From contig JACRPO010000008.1 in NCBI GenBank assembly GCA_016223165.1, positions 124,001 through 188,000 on the forward strand: 64,000 nt of DNA, written 5' to 3'. The DNA is from Burkholderiales bacterium (GTDB taxonomy: Bacteria; Pseudomonadota; Gammaproteobacteria; Burkholderiales; Burkholderiaceae_C). Below are positions 1 to 8,603 of the stretch, in pieces (the stretch's first letter is position 1; each line of letters begins with the position of its first letter). The notes beneath the pieces are model-generated. The model searched no databases, was not told the DNA's origin, and saw only the letters and a program-made list of their open reading frames with translations. Both the position numbers and the translations under genes were made by a program.

Positions 1-15
1 GATGAATGGGGCTGT

Positions 16-1035
16 TCATGCAGGGTCTCCGGTGGCAAAGGCTTCGAGCGCGCCGCCGCAGCTGCTGCCCTGGCCGGCGGTGCAGCCGTAGCAGTGGTCG
101 GCGATGCGGATGTCAACGCCTGCCGGGTCGTGCGCCAGCAGGTCGCGCAGGTGCGGCCGCGGCGCGCCGCCGAGACGCGCGCGCAGGCCCAACATCTGGT
201 TGAAGTCGCAGTCGTAGAGATCGCCCTGGTAGTCGACGCTGACCAGGCTGCGGCACATCACCGTGTCGAGGTTGTCGGCCCGATACGCGCCGCGCAGCAG
301 CCGCATGTAGCTGGCGAAGCCGCCCTTGCTGACCAGCGTGCTGCCGAAGCGCTGGATCGGCATGTTGGTGAGCGCGAACAAGTGGTCGAAGCGGATACCG
401 AAGTGCGCCAGCAGCTCGCGCTTGTAGTCGGCTTCGAGCGCGCCCTGCGGCGGCGGCAGCGACGCGCCTTGCGGGTTGTAGACGAGGTTGAGCACCAGGC
501 TGCTGCCCTCGCCGTCTCCGCCGTCTGCGCCTTCTTTTCGCCCTTGCCCGTAACCGAGTGCATTGAGTTGTCGCAGCCCGGCGATGCTGCGCTCGAAGAC
601 GCCTTCGCCACGCTGGCGGTCGACATTGGCGGGCGAATAACAAGGCAGCGACGCGGTCACCTCGACACCCTCGGCGGCCAGGAACTCGGCCAGGCCTTCC
701 TGGCCGGGCTCGGAGAGGATCGTCAGGTTGCAGCGGTCGATGACCCTGACGCCCAGCGCACGCGCCCCTTGCACCAGCGAGCGGAAGTGCGGGTTCAGCT
801 CCGGCGCGCCGCCGGTCAGGTCCAGCGTGGCGATGCGGCGCGCGGCAAGCACGCGCAGCACCAGCGCCGCGAGCTCGGCATCCATCATCTCGGTGCGGTT
901 CGGCCCCGCGGCGACATGGCAATGCAGGCAACTCTGGTTGCACCTGTAGCCGAGGTTGACCTGCAGCGTCTCGAGCTTGCGGCGGCGGATCGGCGGGAAG
1001 TCGGTGGCCGCGAGCAGCGGCAAGGTGGCGTGCAT
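16..1035 (-). CDS. arsS: ArsS-type radical SAM protein (arsenosugar biosynthesis family)
   Basis: This is a 339-residue radical SAM enzyme. The [4Fe-4S]/SAM motif CNQSCLHC lies near residues 32-39. The middle holds the family phrase YNPQGASLPPPQ, and Cys clusters near the C-terminus (CYGC, SSCGG) probably bind a second cluster, as in the DUF3641-type tail. Known ArsS proteins act in arsenosugar (dimethylarsinoyl-ribose) synthesis, but substrate cannot be read from sequence. I chose the second methionine (MHATLPLL) because the first adds a nine-residue non-conserved extension. A class C ECF-like promoter lies 43 bp upstream, back to back with the promoter of the divergent sigma gene, so it is probably a sigma target. 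The ORF is intact. Confidence 0.85.
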   Translation of the reverse strand: MHATLPLLAATDFPPIRRRKLETLQVNLGYRCNQSCLHCHVAAGPNRTEMMDAELAALVLRVLAARRIATLDLTGGAPELNPHFRSLVQGARALGVRVIDRCNLTILSEPGQEGLAEFLAAEGVEVTASLPCYSPANVDRQRGEGVFERSIAGLRQLNALGYGQGRKEGADGGDGEGSSLVLNLVYNPQGASLPPPQGALEADYKRELLAHFGIRFDHLFALTNMPIQRFGSTLVSKGGFASYMRLLRGAYRADNLDTVMCRSLVSVDYQGDLYDCDFNQMLGLRARLGGAPRPHLRDLLAHDPAGVDIRIADHCYGCTAGQGSSCGGALEAFATGDPA

Positions 1036-1077
1036 GGGCGCAACAACTCCTGGTGACGGCAAGGCACTCGGGTTCTA

Positions 1078-1103
1078 TTCGCCACGCCGCGGCCCGTGGT
1101 TAC
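1078..1103 (-). promoter_or_regulatory. Class C ECF promoter of arsS (GTAACC-N16-CGAA)
   Basis: On the minus strand a -35 GTAACC (1098-1103) is separated by exactly 16 bp from a -10 CGAA (1078-1081). It reads toward arsS. The -35 element lies in a perfect 9-bp inverted repeat (1092-1100 with 1104-1112, 3-bp centre), which could be an operator. The same two boxes at the same spacing occur at 1148-1173 and 37568-37593, both before sigma genes. Confidence 0.7.
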
Positions 1104-1147
1104 ACCACGGGCAGAATGCGCGGCCGCGCCCTTCGCGGCTTCGCGCT

Positions 1148-1173
1148 GTAACCAGTTCGCCCACCCCGACGAA
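1148..1173 (+). promoter_or_regulatory. Class C ECF promoter before sigma gene (GTAACC-N16-CGAA)
   Basis: GTAACC at 1148-1153 and CGAA at 1170-1173 are 16 bp apart and point into the sigma gene, suggesting autoregulation. The -10 box touches the chosen ATG at 1174. A transcript from here would therefore start inside the annotated ORF, so either translation begins at a later codon (in-frame ATG at 1228) or another promoter is used. Confidence 0.6.
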
Positions 1174-1743
1174 ATGCCTGACGACGCCACCCGGGACGAC
1201 TTCGAGTCCGGCCTGAAGCCGCTCTGGATGCGCGCCCAGTCGGGGGACGAAGCGGCCTACGCCCAGGCACTGACCCGCATCGGCCACCGCCTGCGCGGCT
1301 ACTTGCGCCGCCGCATGCAGAGCCTGCCGGACGAGGTGGAGGATTTGGTGCAGGAAACCCTGCTCGCGCTGCACCTGCAGCGTGGCACCTACGACCCGGC
1401 CGTGCCCGTGAGCGCCTGGGTGCTGGCGATCGCGCGGCACAAGCTGGTCGATCTGTGGCGGCGCCGTGGCCGTCGCGACGCCCTGCACGATGCGCTCGAC
1501 GATGTCGACGAAACGGCGTTGGCCGCCGCCCCCGAGCATGGCTCGGCCCGGCGCGATCTCTCCAAGCTTTTGAGCGAACTGCCCGAAGCGCAACGCCGGG
1601 CGATCGTGCTGACCAAGGTGGAGGGTTTGTCGGTGGCGGAGGCGTCGGCGCGCACGGGAGCCTCTGAGTCGGCGATCAAGGTGCAGGTGCACCGGGGCTT
1701 GAAGCGCCTGGCGCTGCTGGTGAAGGTGGCAGGCGCCACATGA
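1174..1743 (+). CDS. ECF sigma factor paired with NrsF-type anti-sigma
   Basis: This 189-residue sigma-70-family factor has region 2 (GHRLRGYLRRRMQ, DLVQETLLALH, WVLAIARHKLVDLW) and region 4 (LPEAQRRAIVLTKVEGLS, then a helix-turn-helix ending AIKVQVHRGLKRL). Its stop overlaps the start of the DUF1109 gene by 4 bp (ATGA), the usual sigma/NrsF arrangement. In Caulobacter such pairs respond to metals such as chromium and cadmium and control bufferin-type genes. That role is inferred here. It is a close paralogue of the sigma at 36172-36906. The start is uncertain because a class C promoter abuts it. Confidence 0.88.
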   Translation: MPDDATRDDFESGLKPLWMRAQSGDEAAYAQALTRIGHRLRGYLRRRMQSLPDEVEDLVQETLLALHLQRGTYDPAVPVSAWVLAIARHKLVDLWRRRGRRDALHDALDDVDETALAAAPEHGSARRDLSKLLSELPEAQRRAIVLTKVEGLSVAEASARTGASESAIKVQVHRGLKRLALLVKVAGAT

Positions 1744-2375
1744 AGACGGACGCGCTCATCGAACTGCTGGCCCGTGGCGCCGGCCCGGCGCCGCGCGCGG
1801 TGGCGGCACGCCGCCTGTGGCCCGCCGCGGCCCTGGGCCTGGCGCTGAGCGCCCTGCTCGCCCTCACCCTGTTCGGGCCGATCCCCGCATCGATGTACGC
1901 GACGCCGGTGCCGTGGATGAAGCTCGCGTACGCGGGCACGCTGGCGGCGGCGGCGGGTTGGTTGACCGCCCGGCTGGCGCGGCCTGTCGCACGTTTGCAG
2001 GTGCCACGCCTGGCGGTGCCGGCAGTGATCGGGGTGATGGGGTTGCTCGGGCTCCTTGTGCTGATGGCGGCGCCGAGCGGCGATCGCTGGGTGGTCCTGC
2101 TCGGGTATTCCTGGCGCACCTGCCCGCGCAGCATCCTGGCGCTTTCGCTGCCGGCGCTGGCCGCCGTGCTGTGGGCCGTGCGCGGCCTGGCGCCGACGCG
2201 GCCGCGCGCGGCGGGCTTCGCGGCGGGGCTGTTGGCCGGCGCGGTGGGCGCGCTCGGCTATGCGCTCTCGTGCCCCGAGGTCTCTGCCGCCTTCGTCGCC
2301 GTCTGGTACACGCTGGGCATAGGCCTCACGGGCGCGCTCGGCGCCCTGCTCGGTCCGCACGTGCTGCGCTGGTGA
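1740..2375 (+). CDS. nrsF: NrsF-like (DUF1109) membrane anti-sigma factor
   Basis: The product is a 211-residue inner-membrane protein with about six hydrophobic segments after a short cytoplasmic N-terminus (MKTDALIELLARGAGP). It keeps two conserved cysteines, C128 (SWRTCPRS) and C178 (YALSCPEV). Cysteines at matching places are reported to be needed for metal sensing by Caulobacter NrsF. It should hold the upstream sigma factor inactive at the membrane until stress. The gene is translationally coupled to the sigma gene. A paralogue with the same Cys pair is at 35525-36175. Confidence 0.85.
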   Translation: MKTDALIELLARGAGPAPRAVAARRLWPAAALGLALSALLALTLFGPIPASMYATPVPWMKLAYAGTLAAAAGWLTARLARPVARLQVPRLAVPAVIGVMGLLGLLVLMAAPSGDRWVVLLGYSWRTCPRSILALSLPALAAVLWAVRGLAPTRPRAAGFAAGLLAGAVGALGYALSCPEVSAAFVAVWYTLGIGLTGALGALLGPHVLRW

Positions 2376-2401
2376 CGCGCGAAGAACGCTGCGCCAGCAG
2401 C

Positions 2402-2431
2402 CGAGCGCCGTCGAGCGCCGTCGAGCGCCGT
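2402..2431 (+). repeat. Three tandem copies of a 10-bp unit
   Basis: CGAGCGCCGT is repeated three times without mismatch just after the anti-sigma gene, in the gap before the convergent peroxiredoxin-like gene. Function is unknown; it may be simple slippage. Confidence 0.75.
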
Positions 2432-2454
2432 TGAGTCCCGCCAGCTCCGGCGAG

Positions 2455-2994
2455 CTATACGGCGCCGGCGTACTCGCCACGGGCCGGGTAGTTCTTCGCC
2501 AGCGCGAAGTCGATCGCCGCCAGCAACTCGTCGAAGTGCGGCCGCGCAAACGGCATCGTCTGCACAGCGCCGTAGTACAGCGTGCCGTCGGGGCGGACCA
2601 TGAACACGCCCGGCTCGGAGAACAGCGCCGGCTCCTCGACGCCGATCGAGGTGACGCCGCGCGAGGTGCTGACGTACAGGCCCCACTGGCGCGCGCTCGC
2701 CAGCGCGAGGTCGTAGCCCATGCGCAGGTCAGGCGCCTTCAGCTTTTCGGCCAACGCCTGGGCGCGCTCGCGGCCATCGCCGGACACGGCGATCACCTTC
2801 ACGCCGCGCTTGTCGAACTCGGGCTGCAGCCGGCCCAGTTCCAGCAGGTACTTCAGGCAGATCGGGCAGTGCAGGCCCCGGTAAAACACGACGAGGGTGA
2901 AGTTCGGCGCGGCATCCTCGGCCAGCGAGAAAGCGCCATGGGCTAGCGTCGGGACACGCAGCGCGGGCACGGGTTGGCGGGGCATCAGCATCAC
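2455..2994 (-). CDS. Peroxiredoxin-like (AhpC/TSA-fold) protein
   Basis: This 179-residue thioredoxin-fold protein has an N-terminal FYRGLHCPICLKYL segment, whose first Cys is in the peroxidatic position. It continues as an AhpC/TSA-like fold (VIAVSGDGRERAQALAEK, PGVFMVRPDGTLYYGA). Members of this peroxiredoxin-like family probably reduce peroxides or act as thiol oxidoreductases; the substrate is not known. It has no signal peptide, so it should be cytoplasmic. It is divergent from the AraC-family gene at 3078, 83 bp away, which may regulate it. Confidence 0.8.
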   Translation of the reverse strand: MMLMPRQPVPALRVPTLAHGAFSLAEDAAPNFTLVVFYRGLHCPICLKYLLELGRLQPEFDKRGVKVIAVSGDGRERAQALAEKLKAPDLRMGYDLALASARQWGLYVSTSRGVTSIGVEEPALFSEPGVFMVRPDGTLYYGAVQTMPFARPHFDELLAAIDFALAKNYPARGEYAGAV

Positions 2995-3077
2995 GGCTCT
3001 CCTGAGTGACGCTCCAGTCTACGGGCCACGCGAGACGTTAGGCCGCCATTCGTCTCCGTTGATATACGATTCGTCTC

Positions 3078-3914
3078 ATGTCGGACCGCCTATCCGCCCT
3101 GCTGCAGCGATTCGAGCTGAGCGCGCGGGTCTTTCACAGCGGCGCGCTTTGCGGTGCGGCCGCCTTCGACGCCGAGCACGGCGTGGGCCATCTGCACCTG
3201 TTGCGGCACGGCCGCCTCGGCGTCACCGATGCCCAGGGGCGGCGCTCCGTGCTCGACGAGCCGAGCGTGCTCTTCTTCCCCCGGCCGGCGGCGCACCGAC
3301 TGGACGCCGACCCGAAGCAGGGCGCCGAGCTGGTGTGCGCCGCGGTCGAGTTCGGCGTCGGCGACGAGAACCCCTTGCTGCGCGCCCTGCCCGTCCGGTT
3401 GCTCGTGCCGCTGGCCCGCCTGCCGGGCCTGGAGCTCACGCAGCAGCTGCTGTTCGGCGAGGCCTTCGGCCAGCGCTGCGGCCATGACGCGGTGGCGAAC
3501 CGCCTGACCGAGGTGCTCATGATCCAGGTGCTGCGCTACGCGATCGAGCAGCGCCTGGTCGATGGCGGCCTGATGGCGGGCCTGGCCGACCCGCGGCTGC
3601 ACAAGGCACTCAGCGCCGTGCATGCCGAACCCGCGCGCGCCTGGACGCTGCAGTCGATGGCCGCCGAGGCCGGCATGTCACGCGCGCGTTTCGCGGCGCA
3701 CTTCGCGCAGCTCGTCGGCGTGCCGCCCGGCGAATACCTGATCGGTTGGCGGCTCGGGCTGGCGCGAGCGATGTTGCGCCGCGGGCTGCCGGTGAAGCAC
3801 GTCGCAGTGGAGGTGGGCTACGCCAACGCCAGCGCGCTCGGCCGCGTCTTCTCGCAGCGCCTGGGACAGAGCCCGAGCGCCTGGCAGCAACGCCGCGGCA
3901 CGCTGCAGGCCTGA
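3078..3914 (+). CDS. AraC-family regulator with N-terminal cupin
   Basis: The 278-residue protein has a cupin-like sensor half (about residues 1-170; HLHLLRHGRLGV, FPRPAAHRLDAD) and a C-terminal double helix-turn-helix (about 180-275; MAAEAGMSRARFAAHF, then VAVEVGYANASALGRVFSQRLGQSP). This is the AraC_binding_2/cupin_6 plus HTH_18 layout. It lies divergent from the peroxiredoxin-like gene, a common regulator-target arrangement, so it may respond to a small redox-active or aromatic ligand (inference). It resembles the AraC-type protein at 48231-49070. Confidence 0.88.
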   Translation: MSDRLSALLQRFELSARVFHSGALCGAAAFDAEHGVGHLHLLRHGRLGVTDAQGRRSVLDEPSVLFFPRPAAHRLDADPKQGAELVCAAVEFGVGDENPLLRALPVRLLVPLARLPGLELTQQLLFGEAFGQRCGHDAVANRLTEVLMIQVLRYAIEQRLVDGGLMAGLADPRLHKALSAVHAEPARAWTLQSMAAEAGMSRARFAAHFAQLVGVPPGEYLIGWRLGLARAMLRRGLPVKHVAVEVGYANASALGRVFSQRLGQSPSAWQQRRGTLQA

Positions 3915-3943
3915 CCGCGCGCTGACCGCGCCCTGACCGCGCG
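3911..3943 (+). repeat. Short direct repeats between AraC and response-regulator genes
   Basis: CTGACCGCG appears three times in about 33 bp just after the AraC stop codon. The 160-bp gap to the response regulator shows no clear sigma-70 promoter to my eye. Confidence 0.5.
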
Positions 3944-4074
3944 CCTGGCGAAAGGCCCGTGATGATTCGGTGAGGACTTGGCCGCGCGACGCGGTCAGGA
4001 TGGGACCTCGCCAAACGAACGGACGGTTGCGGCATCATGCCGCGAGCGTCCATTCGGCAACCGGATTTCGAACC

Positions 4075-4809
4075 ATGGTGGGGACGACAGGCCATGCCAC
4101 GCGCGACATCCTCGTCATCGAGGACGAGCGCGACATCGCCGAACTGATCGCGTTGCACCTTTCGGACCTGCCGGCCAACATCACGCTGGCCAATGACGGC
4201 CCGGGCGGCCTGCAGCTGGCCCTGCGCCGGCCCTGGGACGCCATCGTGCTGGACATCCGCCTGCCGGGCCTGAACGGCCTCGATCTGTGCCGCGAGGTGC
4301 GCGCGCAGACTTCGCACGTGCCCATCCTGATGCTCACGGCACGCAGCGGTGAACTCGACCGCGTGCTCGGCCTGGAACTGGGCGCAGACGACTACCTGGT
4401 CAAGCCTTTCAGCGTGCTGGAGCTGCAGGCGCGCGTGAAGGCGCTGCTGCGCCGTGCCGGCGTGAGCGCCGCCCGCGCCGCGGAGGCCGCCGCCGAGCGG
4501 CCTTCGTCGATCGAACAGGGCCACCTGCGGGTGGACCGGGTGCAGCGCCGCGCCTGGCTGGCCGGCGCCGAGATCGTGCTGACGCCGCGCGAGTTCGACC
4601 TGCTGTGGCACTTCGTGCAGCACCCGGGCCGCGTGTTCACGCGCACCGAGCTGCTGGCCGATGTCTGGGGGCATGGCCACGACGGCTACGACCACACCGT
4701 CAACAGCCACATCAACCGCCTTCGCAGCAAGCTGGGCGACGAGCGCGAGGAGGCGGCGTTCATCCACACCGTGTGGGGCGTGGGCTATCGCTTCGAGGTG
4801 GCCGCATGA
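4075..4809 (+). CDS. OmpR-family response regulator
   Basis: The 244-residue protein has a receiver domain (acidic pair in IEDERD, phospho-acceptor D60 in IVLDIRLPGLNG, Thr in MLTARS, Lys in LVKPFS). A winged-helix effector follows (LTPREFDLLWHF to YDHTVNSHINRLRSKLG and GVGYRFEV). I start at the ATG just before VGTTGHATRDILVIEDE; upstream in-frame residues are not conserved in type. The stop overlaps the histidine kinase start (ATGA), so the two form one operon and very likely a cognate pair. The stimulus is unknown. Confidence 0.92.
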   Translation: MVGTTGHATRDILVIEDERDIAELIALHLSDLPANITLANDGPGGLQLALRRPWDAIVLDIRLPGLNGLDLCREVRAQTSHVPILMLTARSGELDRVLGLELGADDYLVKPFSVLELQARVKALLRRAGVSAARAAEAAAERPSSIEQGHLRVDRVQRRAWLAGAEIVLTPREFDLLWHFVQHPGRVFTRTELLADVWGHGHDGYDHTVNSHINRLRSKLGDEREEAAFIHTVWGVGYRFEVAA

Positions 4810-6329
4810 AGCGCGTGCCCGCGAAGGCGGCGCCCTCCGTCTGGCGGCGCCTGCACGTGCGCGCGGCGCTGGTGGCCGCGCCGCTGCTGCTGGGGCTGGG
4901 CGCGGCGATGTACGTGCTGCTGCAGCACTACAGCGCGCAGACCGCGCTCGAGGCCGGCCAGCGCATGAACCTCGGGCTGGCACGCTACGTCGTCGACCAC
5001 CAGCCGCCGGGGCTGATCGGCGCCGACGGCCGCCCCGACCGCGCGCGCATGAAGGAGCTGGCGCTGCACGTGATGATGATCAACCCGGCGGTGGAGGTCT
5101 ATCTGCTGGACGCGAACGGGCGTGTCCTCGACCATGCACTCGAGGGCCTGCAGGGGCCGGACCCGGTGGGTGCGCAGGTCGACCTGGTGCCCGTGCGGCG
5201 GCTGCTGCGCGCGACGAACGACGCCACCGTGCTCCTGCCCGTGCTGGGCACCGACCCGCGCGACACCGGGCGCGCGAATACGTTCTCGGTGGCGGCCGTA
5301 TCGCCACCGGGCGGGGGCATGGGCTATCTGTACATCGTGCTCAACGGCCGCATGGCGCAGAGCATGTCGGCCAGCCTGGCGAACTCCGACGCCTTGCGGG
5401 CCATGGCCATCGGTGCGGCGCTGTCCACGCTGCTGGCGGCGGCCGTGTTGTGGCTCGCGTGGCGACAGCTGACCCGCCCGCTGCGCCAGCTGACCGGGGA
5501 GCTCGAGTCCTTCCGCGACGATGGCGATGCGCAGGCGCGCAGCGAGCCCGGCGATGAGATCGGTGTGCTGCGGCGGGCGGTGCATGCGATGCAGCAACGC
5601 ATCGCCCAGCAGTTCCAGCGGCTCGAAGATGCCGACCGCCAGCGGCGCGAGCTGGTGAGCAACATCTCGCACGACCTGCGCACGCCCCTGTCCAGCATCC
5701 AGGGTTATGTGGAGACGGTGCTGGTTCGTGGCGAGGCCCTCGACGCGCAGGCGCGCGCGACGCACCTGCGCACGGCGCTGCGCCACGTCGAGCTGCTGGG
5801 CAAGCGCATCACCGATCTGTTCGAGCTGTCCAAGCTCGACGCCGGCCGGGTCGAACCGAAGCAGGAGGTCTTCTGCCTGGCCGAGCTGCTGCAGGACGTG
5901 GTGCAGAACTACCGCCTCGCGGCGCAGCAGCGCGGCGTGTCGCTCAGCCTCGCCGCCGGCAGCCACATGCAGGCCAAGGTGCTTGCCGACATCGCGATGA
6001 TCGAGCGCGTGCTGCAGAACCTGATCGACAACGCCTTGCGCTGCACCGCATCGGGCGGCACGGTGATGCTGGCCATCGAGGACCACGGCGCGTTCATGCA
6101 GATCAGCGTCAGCGACACCGGCCGCGGCATTCGAACCGAACACCTGCCTCACATCTTCGAGCGCTACTGGCGCGCCACCGACGCCGACGAGAACGCCGCC
6201 GCGACCAGCTCGGGGCTCGGCCTGGCCATCGTCAAGCGCATCCTGGAACTGCATGGCAGCGTCGTGCGCGTGCACTCCGAGCTGGCGCGTGGCACGCGCT
6301 TCGAGTTTCTGCTGCCGCAAGCCACCTGA
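4806..6329 (+). CDS. Membrane sensor histidine kinase with HAMP domain
   Basis: This 507-residue kinase has two membrane segments (about 20-42 and 195-218) enclosing a periplasmic sensor region that includes NPAVEVYLLDANGRVLDH. A HAMP linker follows (TRPLRQLTGELESF), then the HisKA motif SNISHDLRTPLSS with His289. The ATPase boxes are N (LQNLIDNALR), G1 (VSDTGRGI) and G2 (SSGLGLAIVKRI). It should autophosphorylate and pass phosphate to D60 of the adjacent regulator. The start codon overlaps the regulator's stop. The sensed signal cannot be inferred. Confidence 0.92.
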   Translation: MKRVPAKAAPSVWRRLHVRAALVAAPLLLGLGAAMYVLLQHYSAQTALEAGQRMNLGLARYVVDHQPPGLIGADGRPDRARMKELALHVMMINPAVEVYLLDANGRVLDHALEGLQGPDPVGAQVDLVPVRRLLRATNDATVLLPVLGTDPRDTGRANTFSVAAVSPPGGGMGYLYIVLNGRMAQSMSASLANSDALRAMAIGAALSTLLAAAVLWLAWRQLTRPLRQLTGELESFRDDGDAQARSEPGDEIGVLRRAVHAMQQRIAQQFQRLEDADRQRRELVSNISHDLRTPLSSIQGYVETVLVRGEALDAQARATHLRTALRHVELLGKRITDLFELSKLDAGRVEPKQEVFCLAELLQDVVQNYRLAAQQRGVSLSLAAGSHMQAKVLADIAMIERVLQNLIDNALRCTASGGTVMLAIEDHGAFMQISVSDTGRGIRTEHLPHIFERYWRATDADENAAATSSGLGLAIVKRILELHGSVVRVHSELARGTRFEFLLPQAT

Positions 6330-6405
6330 AGGCGGCGGCCCGGCCCGGCCCGGCGCTGCGCGCGCTGGATGCTGCGCGCGGCCGGGCCGCCGCCTGCGCC
6401 GGCGC

Positions 6406-7539
6406 TCAGTTGGCCGCGAGGCCGTTCGAGCCCGCGGGCAAGCCGCTCGCGGCGCCCGTGGCGGTGAGCGAGCCGTCCCGGGCGATAGCGAACGACGTGA
6501 TGCTGTTGCCGCCCGCATTGAGCACGAACAGGCCGCGCCCGTCGGCCGAGATCGCCGCATCGATGGGGCCGGCGCCAGACGTTGCCGCGACGGCTTGTGC
6601 CAGCGCGATCTGGCCGGACTTGCGCACGCTGTAGCTGCTGATCGTGCCGCTGCCGGTGTTCGTCACATAGGCGTGGCGGCCGTCGGGCGTCACCACGACC
6701 CAGCAGGCGGCCGTCTGCGTCGTGCCGACGCTGGTGCTGATCAGCATCGGCCTGGCCGGCGCCCAATCCTCGAAGCCATAGGACGACACCGCGCTGGCGT
6801 TGGCCGCGCCGCCGAAGGCTTCGGACACCAGCGCATGGCCGCGGCGATCGAACGCGAAGCCGAACGGCGTCGCGCCTGCCGAGGCGGTGACCACCGGCGC
6901 GCCGATGCGGCCGCCATGGCGCACGCGGTAGCTGGTGAGCTTGTTGGTGGCCTTCTCGGTGACGAGCAGCACGTCGCCGTCGGGGCTGAACCCCACCTGG
7001 GCCGGCCCGGTGCCACCCGCCGCGGACAGCGGCTGCGTGCTGCCCGGCAGCGGCTGCAGCATGCCCGCGACATTGCGGAAGCCCGTGACGTTGCCCGCGC
7101 CTTCGGCGTTGAGCACGTAGACGATGCCGCCGTGCTCGGTCACGCTCACCGGGCGCTGACCGCCGGAATCCACGGTCGAGCGCAGCAACAGGCCGTGACG
7201 GCGGATCGCGAAGGTGGAGACGCTGTTGCTCAGCGCGTTGACGACGAAGAGGAAGCGGCCGTTGCCGCTCAGCGTCACCGCGCCCTGGTTGCCGAGACCC
7301 GTGCCCGTGCCCTGGCCCTGGGTCGCCAGCCGGGCCCGCAGCGTGAGTGCGCCGTTCGGCGGCGCCGCATAGACCAGCAGTTCGTTGCCGGCCACCGCGT
7401 TGGTGCTCGTGAAGACGTGGCCGGCACGGGTGCCGTCCTCGTCTTCGTCGTGGCCATGCGCCGCCGCCGGCAGCGTGGGGCCGCCGAGGGCCAGCACCAG
7501 GCCGAGGATCTTGAATGTATGACGTCGGGATGGGTTCAT
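6406..7539 (-). CDS. Secreted beta-propeller protein (lactonase/YncE-like)
   Basis: The protein has 377 residues with a Sec signal peptide (MNPSRRHTFKILGLVLALGG..AAA). The mature part carries repeated propeller blades such as SGNGRFLFVVNALSNSVSTFA, SPDGDVLLVTEKATNKLTSYRV, TPDGRHAYVTNTGSGTISSYSV and SADGRGLFVLNAGGNSITSFA. The family resembles 6-phosphogluconolactonase/muconate-cycloisomerase-like propellers, but no enzyme activity can be assigned. The start was moved to the methionine before the signal peptide, with a GGAG 8-12 bp upstream. It is convergent with the kinase gene. Confidence 0.8.
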   Translation of the reverse strand: MNPSRRHTFKILGLVLALGGPTLPAAAHGHDEDEDGTRAGHVFTSTNAVAGNELLVYAAPPNGALTLRARLATQGQGTGTGLGNQGAVTLSGNGRFLFVVNALSNSVSTFAIRRHGLLLRSTVDSGGQRPVSVTEHGGIVYVLNAEGAGNVTGFRNVAGMLQPLPGSTQPLSAAGGTGPAQVGFSPDGDVLLVTEKATNKLTSYRVRHGGRIGAPVVTASAGATPFGFAFDRRGHALVSEAFGGAANASAVSSYGFEDWAPARPMLISTSVGTTQTAACWVVVTPDGRHAYVTNTGSGTISSYSVRKSGQIALAQAVAATSGAGPIDAAISADGRGLFVLNAGGNSITSFAIARDGSLTATGAASGLPAGSNGLAAN

Positions 7540-7719
7540 CGTGAGGCTCCGTGGGTCGATTGAGGCAGTGCCCGCGCTGCGGACTGCAACGCGCCAGGCA
7601 GTCTTGGGCTCTGCCTCGGCCATGTCCTCACGGAACCGTCACCGGTTTGTGCTCATATGGAGAGCCTGCGCGTTCCCGCCGAACGGGCGCGCGCTGCCTT
7701 CAGCGTCGCCGTCGCTTTG

Positions 7720-8046
7720 CTACTTCGACGGCAGCGCGCCGACGTACTCGGAAGCGAGGTCGATCCACCGATCGAGGTCGGCGCCCAGCGCGTTCGGCGC
7801 CGACACCCAGACGAAGCCGCGCATCGGCCTGCCGGTGATGTCCATCGGGCTGGCACCGGGCCGGGCGAGGGCAGCCGGCTCCAGGGTCGGTCCGACGCGA
7901 AACATGAATCGGCCGACCTCGACACCGCACAGCATGTTGCCGTTCAGCATCCAGCAATACCCGCCGAACATCTTCTTCTCGACGATCCCCTTGCGCGAAG
8001 CGAGCGCGGACCTCATCTGTGCGGCGAGTTGGGGGTCGTAGGGCAC
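7720..8046 (-). CDS. TfoX/Sxy N-terminal-domain protein
   Basis: A 108-residue cytoplasmic protein whose core (EKKMFGGYCWMLNGNMLCGVEVGRFMFRVG, then GRPMRGFVWV) matches the TfoX_N fold. Stand-alone TfoX_N proteins are common and mostly uncharacterised; the full-length Sxy is a competence regulator, but only the N-terminal half is present. It lies 9 bp downstream of the membrane-protein gene on the same strand and may be co-transcribed. Confidence 0.8.
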   Translation of the reverse strand: MPYDPQLAAQMRSALASRKGIVEKKMFGGYCWMLNGNMLCGVEVGRFMFRVGPTLEPAALARPGASPMDITGRPMRGFVWVSAPNALGADLDRWIDLASEYVGALPSK

Positions 8047-8055
8047 GCCGCGCCT

Positions 8056-8490
8056 TCAGGCCGTCGCGGCGCCGGGCGCGCGGCGGCCGGCAGCGCCATA
8101 GGCCAGCGCGACCAGCGGCGAGACGATGAGGAACTGGACGAAGGTGAACGCCGTTTCGAGCAGCATGAAGTCAGTCACCGAGCTCATCCGGTACTTGGCC
8201 GCGACCGGCAGCACGGCGAACGACCAGGCGAGCAACCCGAAGAAGAGGCCGAAGGCCAGGCTGCCGCGCAGCCACCGGTCGCGGTAGGCGGCGAACAAGC
8301 GCGGGTACGCCCAGGCAAAGAGCAGGGCCTGGACGAGCATCGAGGTCAAGCCGAGCGGAATGATCACCTCGTCGCGATACATGGCGAGCTGGTGGTAGCG
8401 ATCCGCAAACGTCACCAGATGCCAGAAGTAGCCGAGCGGGAACGTCGGCAGCACGTAGGCGAGTACGGCGAGCCAGTAGGACCTTCGCAT
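8056..8490 (-). CDS. Small four-helix membrane protein, unknown
   Basis: A 144-residue polytopic protein with about four hydrophobic segments (LAVLAYVLPTFPLGYFWHLV; IPLGLTSMLVQALLFAWAY; LAFGLFFGLLAWSFAVLPV; FTFVQFLIVSPLVALAYGAA). The chosen ATG has a strong AGGAGG 8 bp upstream. I do not recognise a family with certainty; it recalls small DUF1761-like proteins. It is divergent from the HxlR regulator, with a perfect palindrome between them, so it is the likely target of that regulator. Confidence 0.7.
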   Translation of the reverse strand: MRRSYWLAVLAYVLPTFPLGYFWHLVTFADRYHQLAMYRDEVIIPLGLTSMLVQALLFAWAYPRLFAAYRDRWLRGSLAFGLFFGLLAWSFAVLPVAAKYRMSSVTDFMLLETAFTFVQFLIVSPLVALAYGAAGRRAPGAATA

Positions 8491-8603
8491 GGATGCATCC
8501 TCCTGCAGCGTGTTGCGTGTTGCACTGCCTGCTGCCGCCGGGGACCGGCTTCGCGCTCGCGAATCGACCGCTGCTTCCGGCGATGCGGCAGTATCGCATT
8601 TCA

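Noticed and set aside
94..1056. Long open frame opposite arsS
   Set aside because: High-GC shadow; the minus frame carries the radical SAM motifs.
4785..6560. Long minus-strand frame opposite the histidine kinase
   Set aside because: It is the antisense of a gene with all kinase motifs and is only open because of high GC content.
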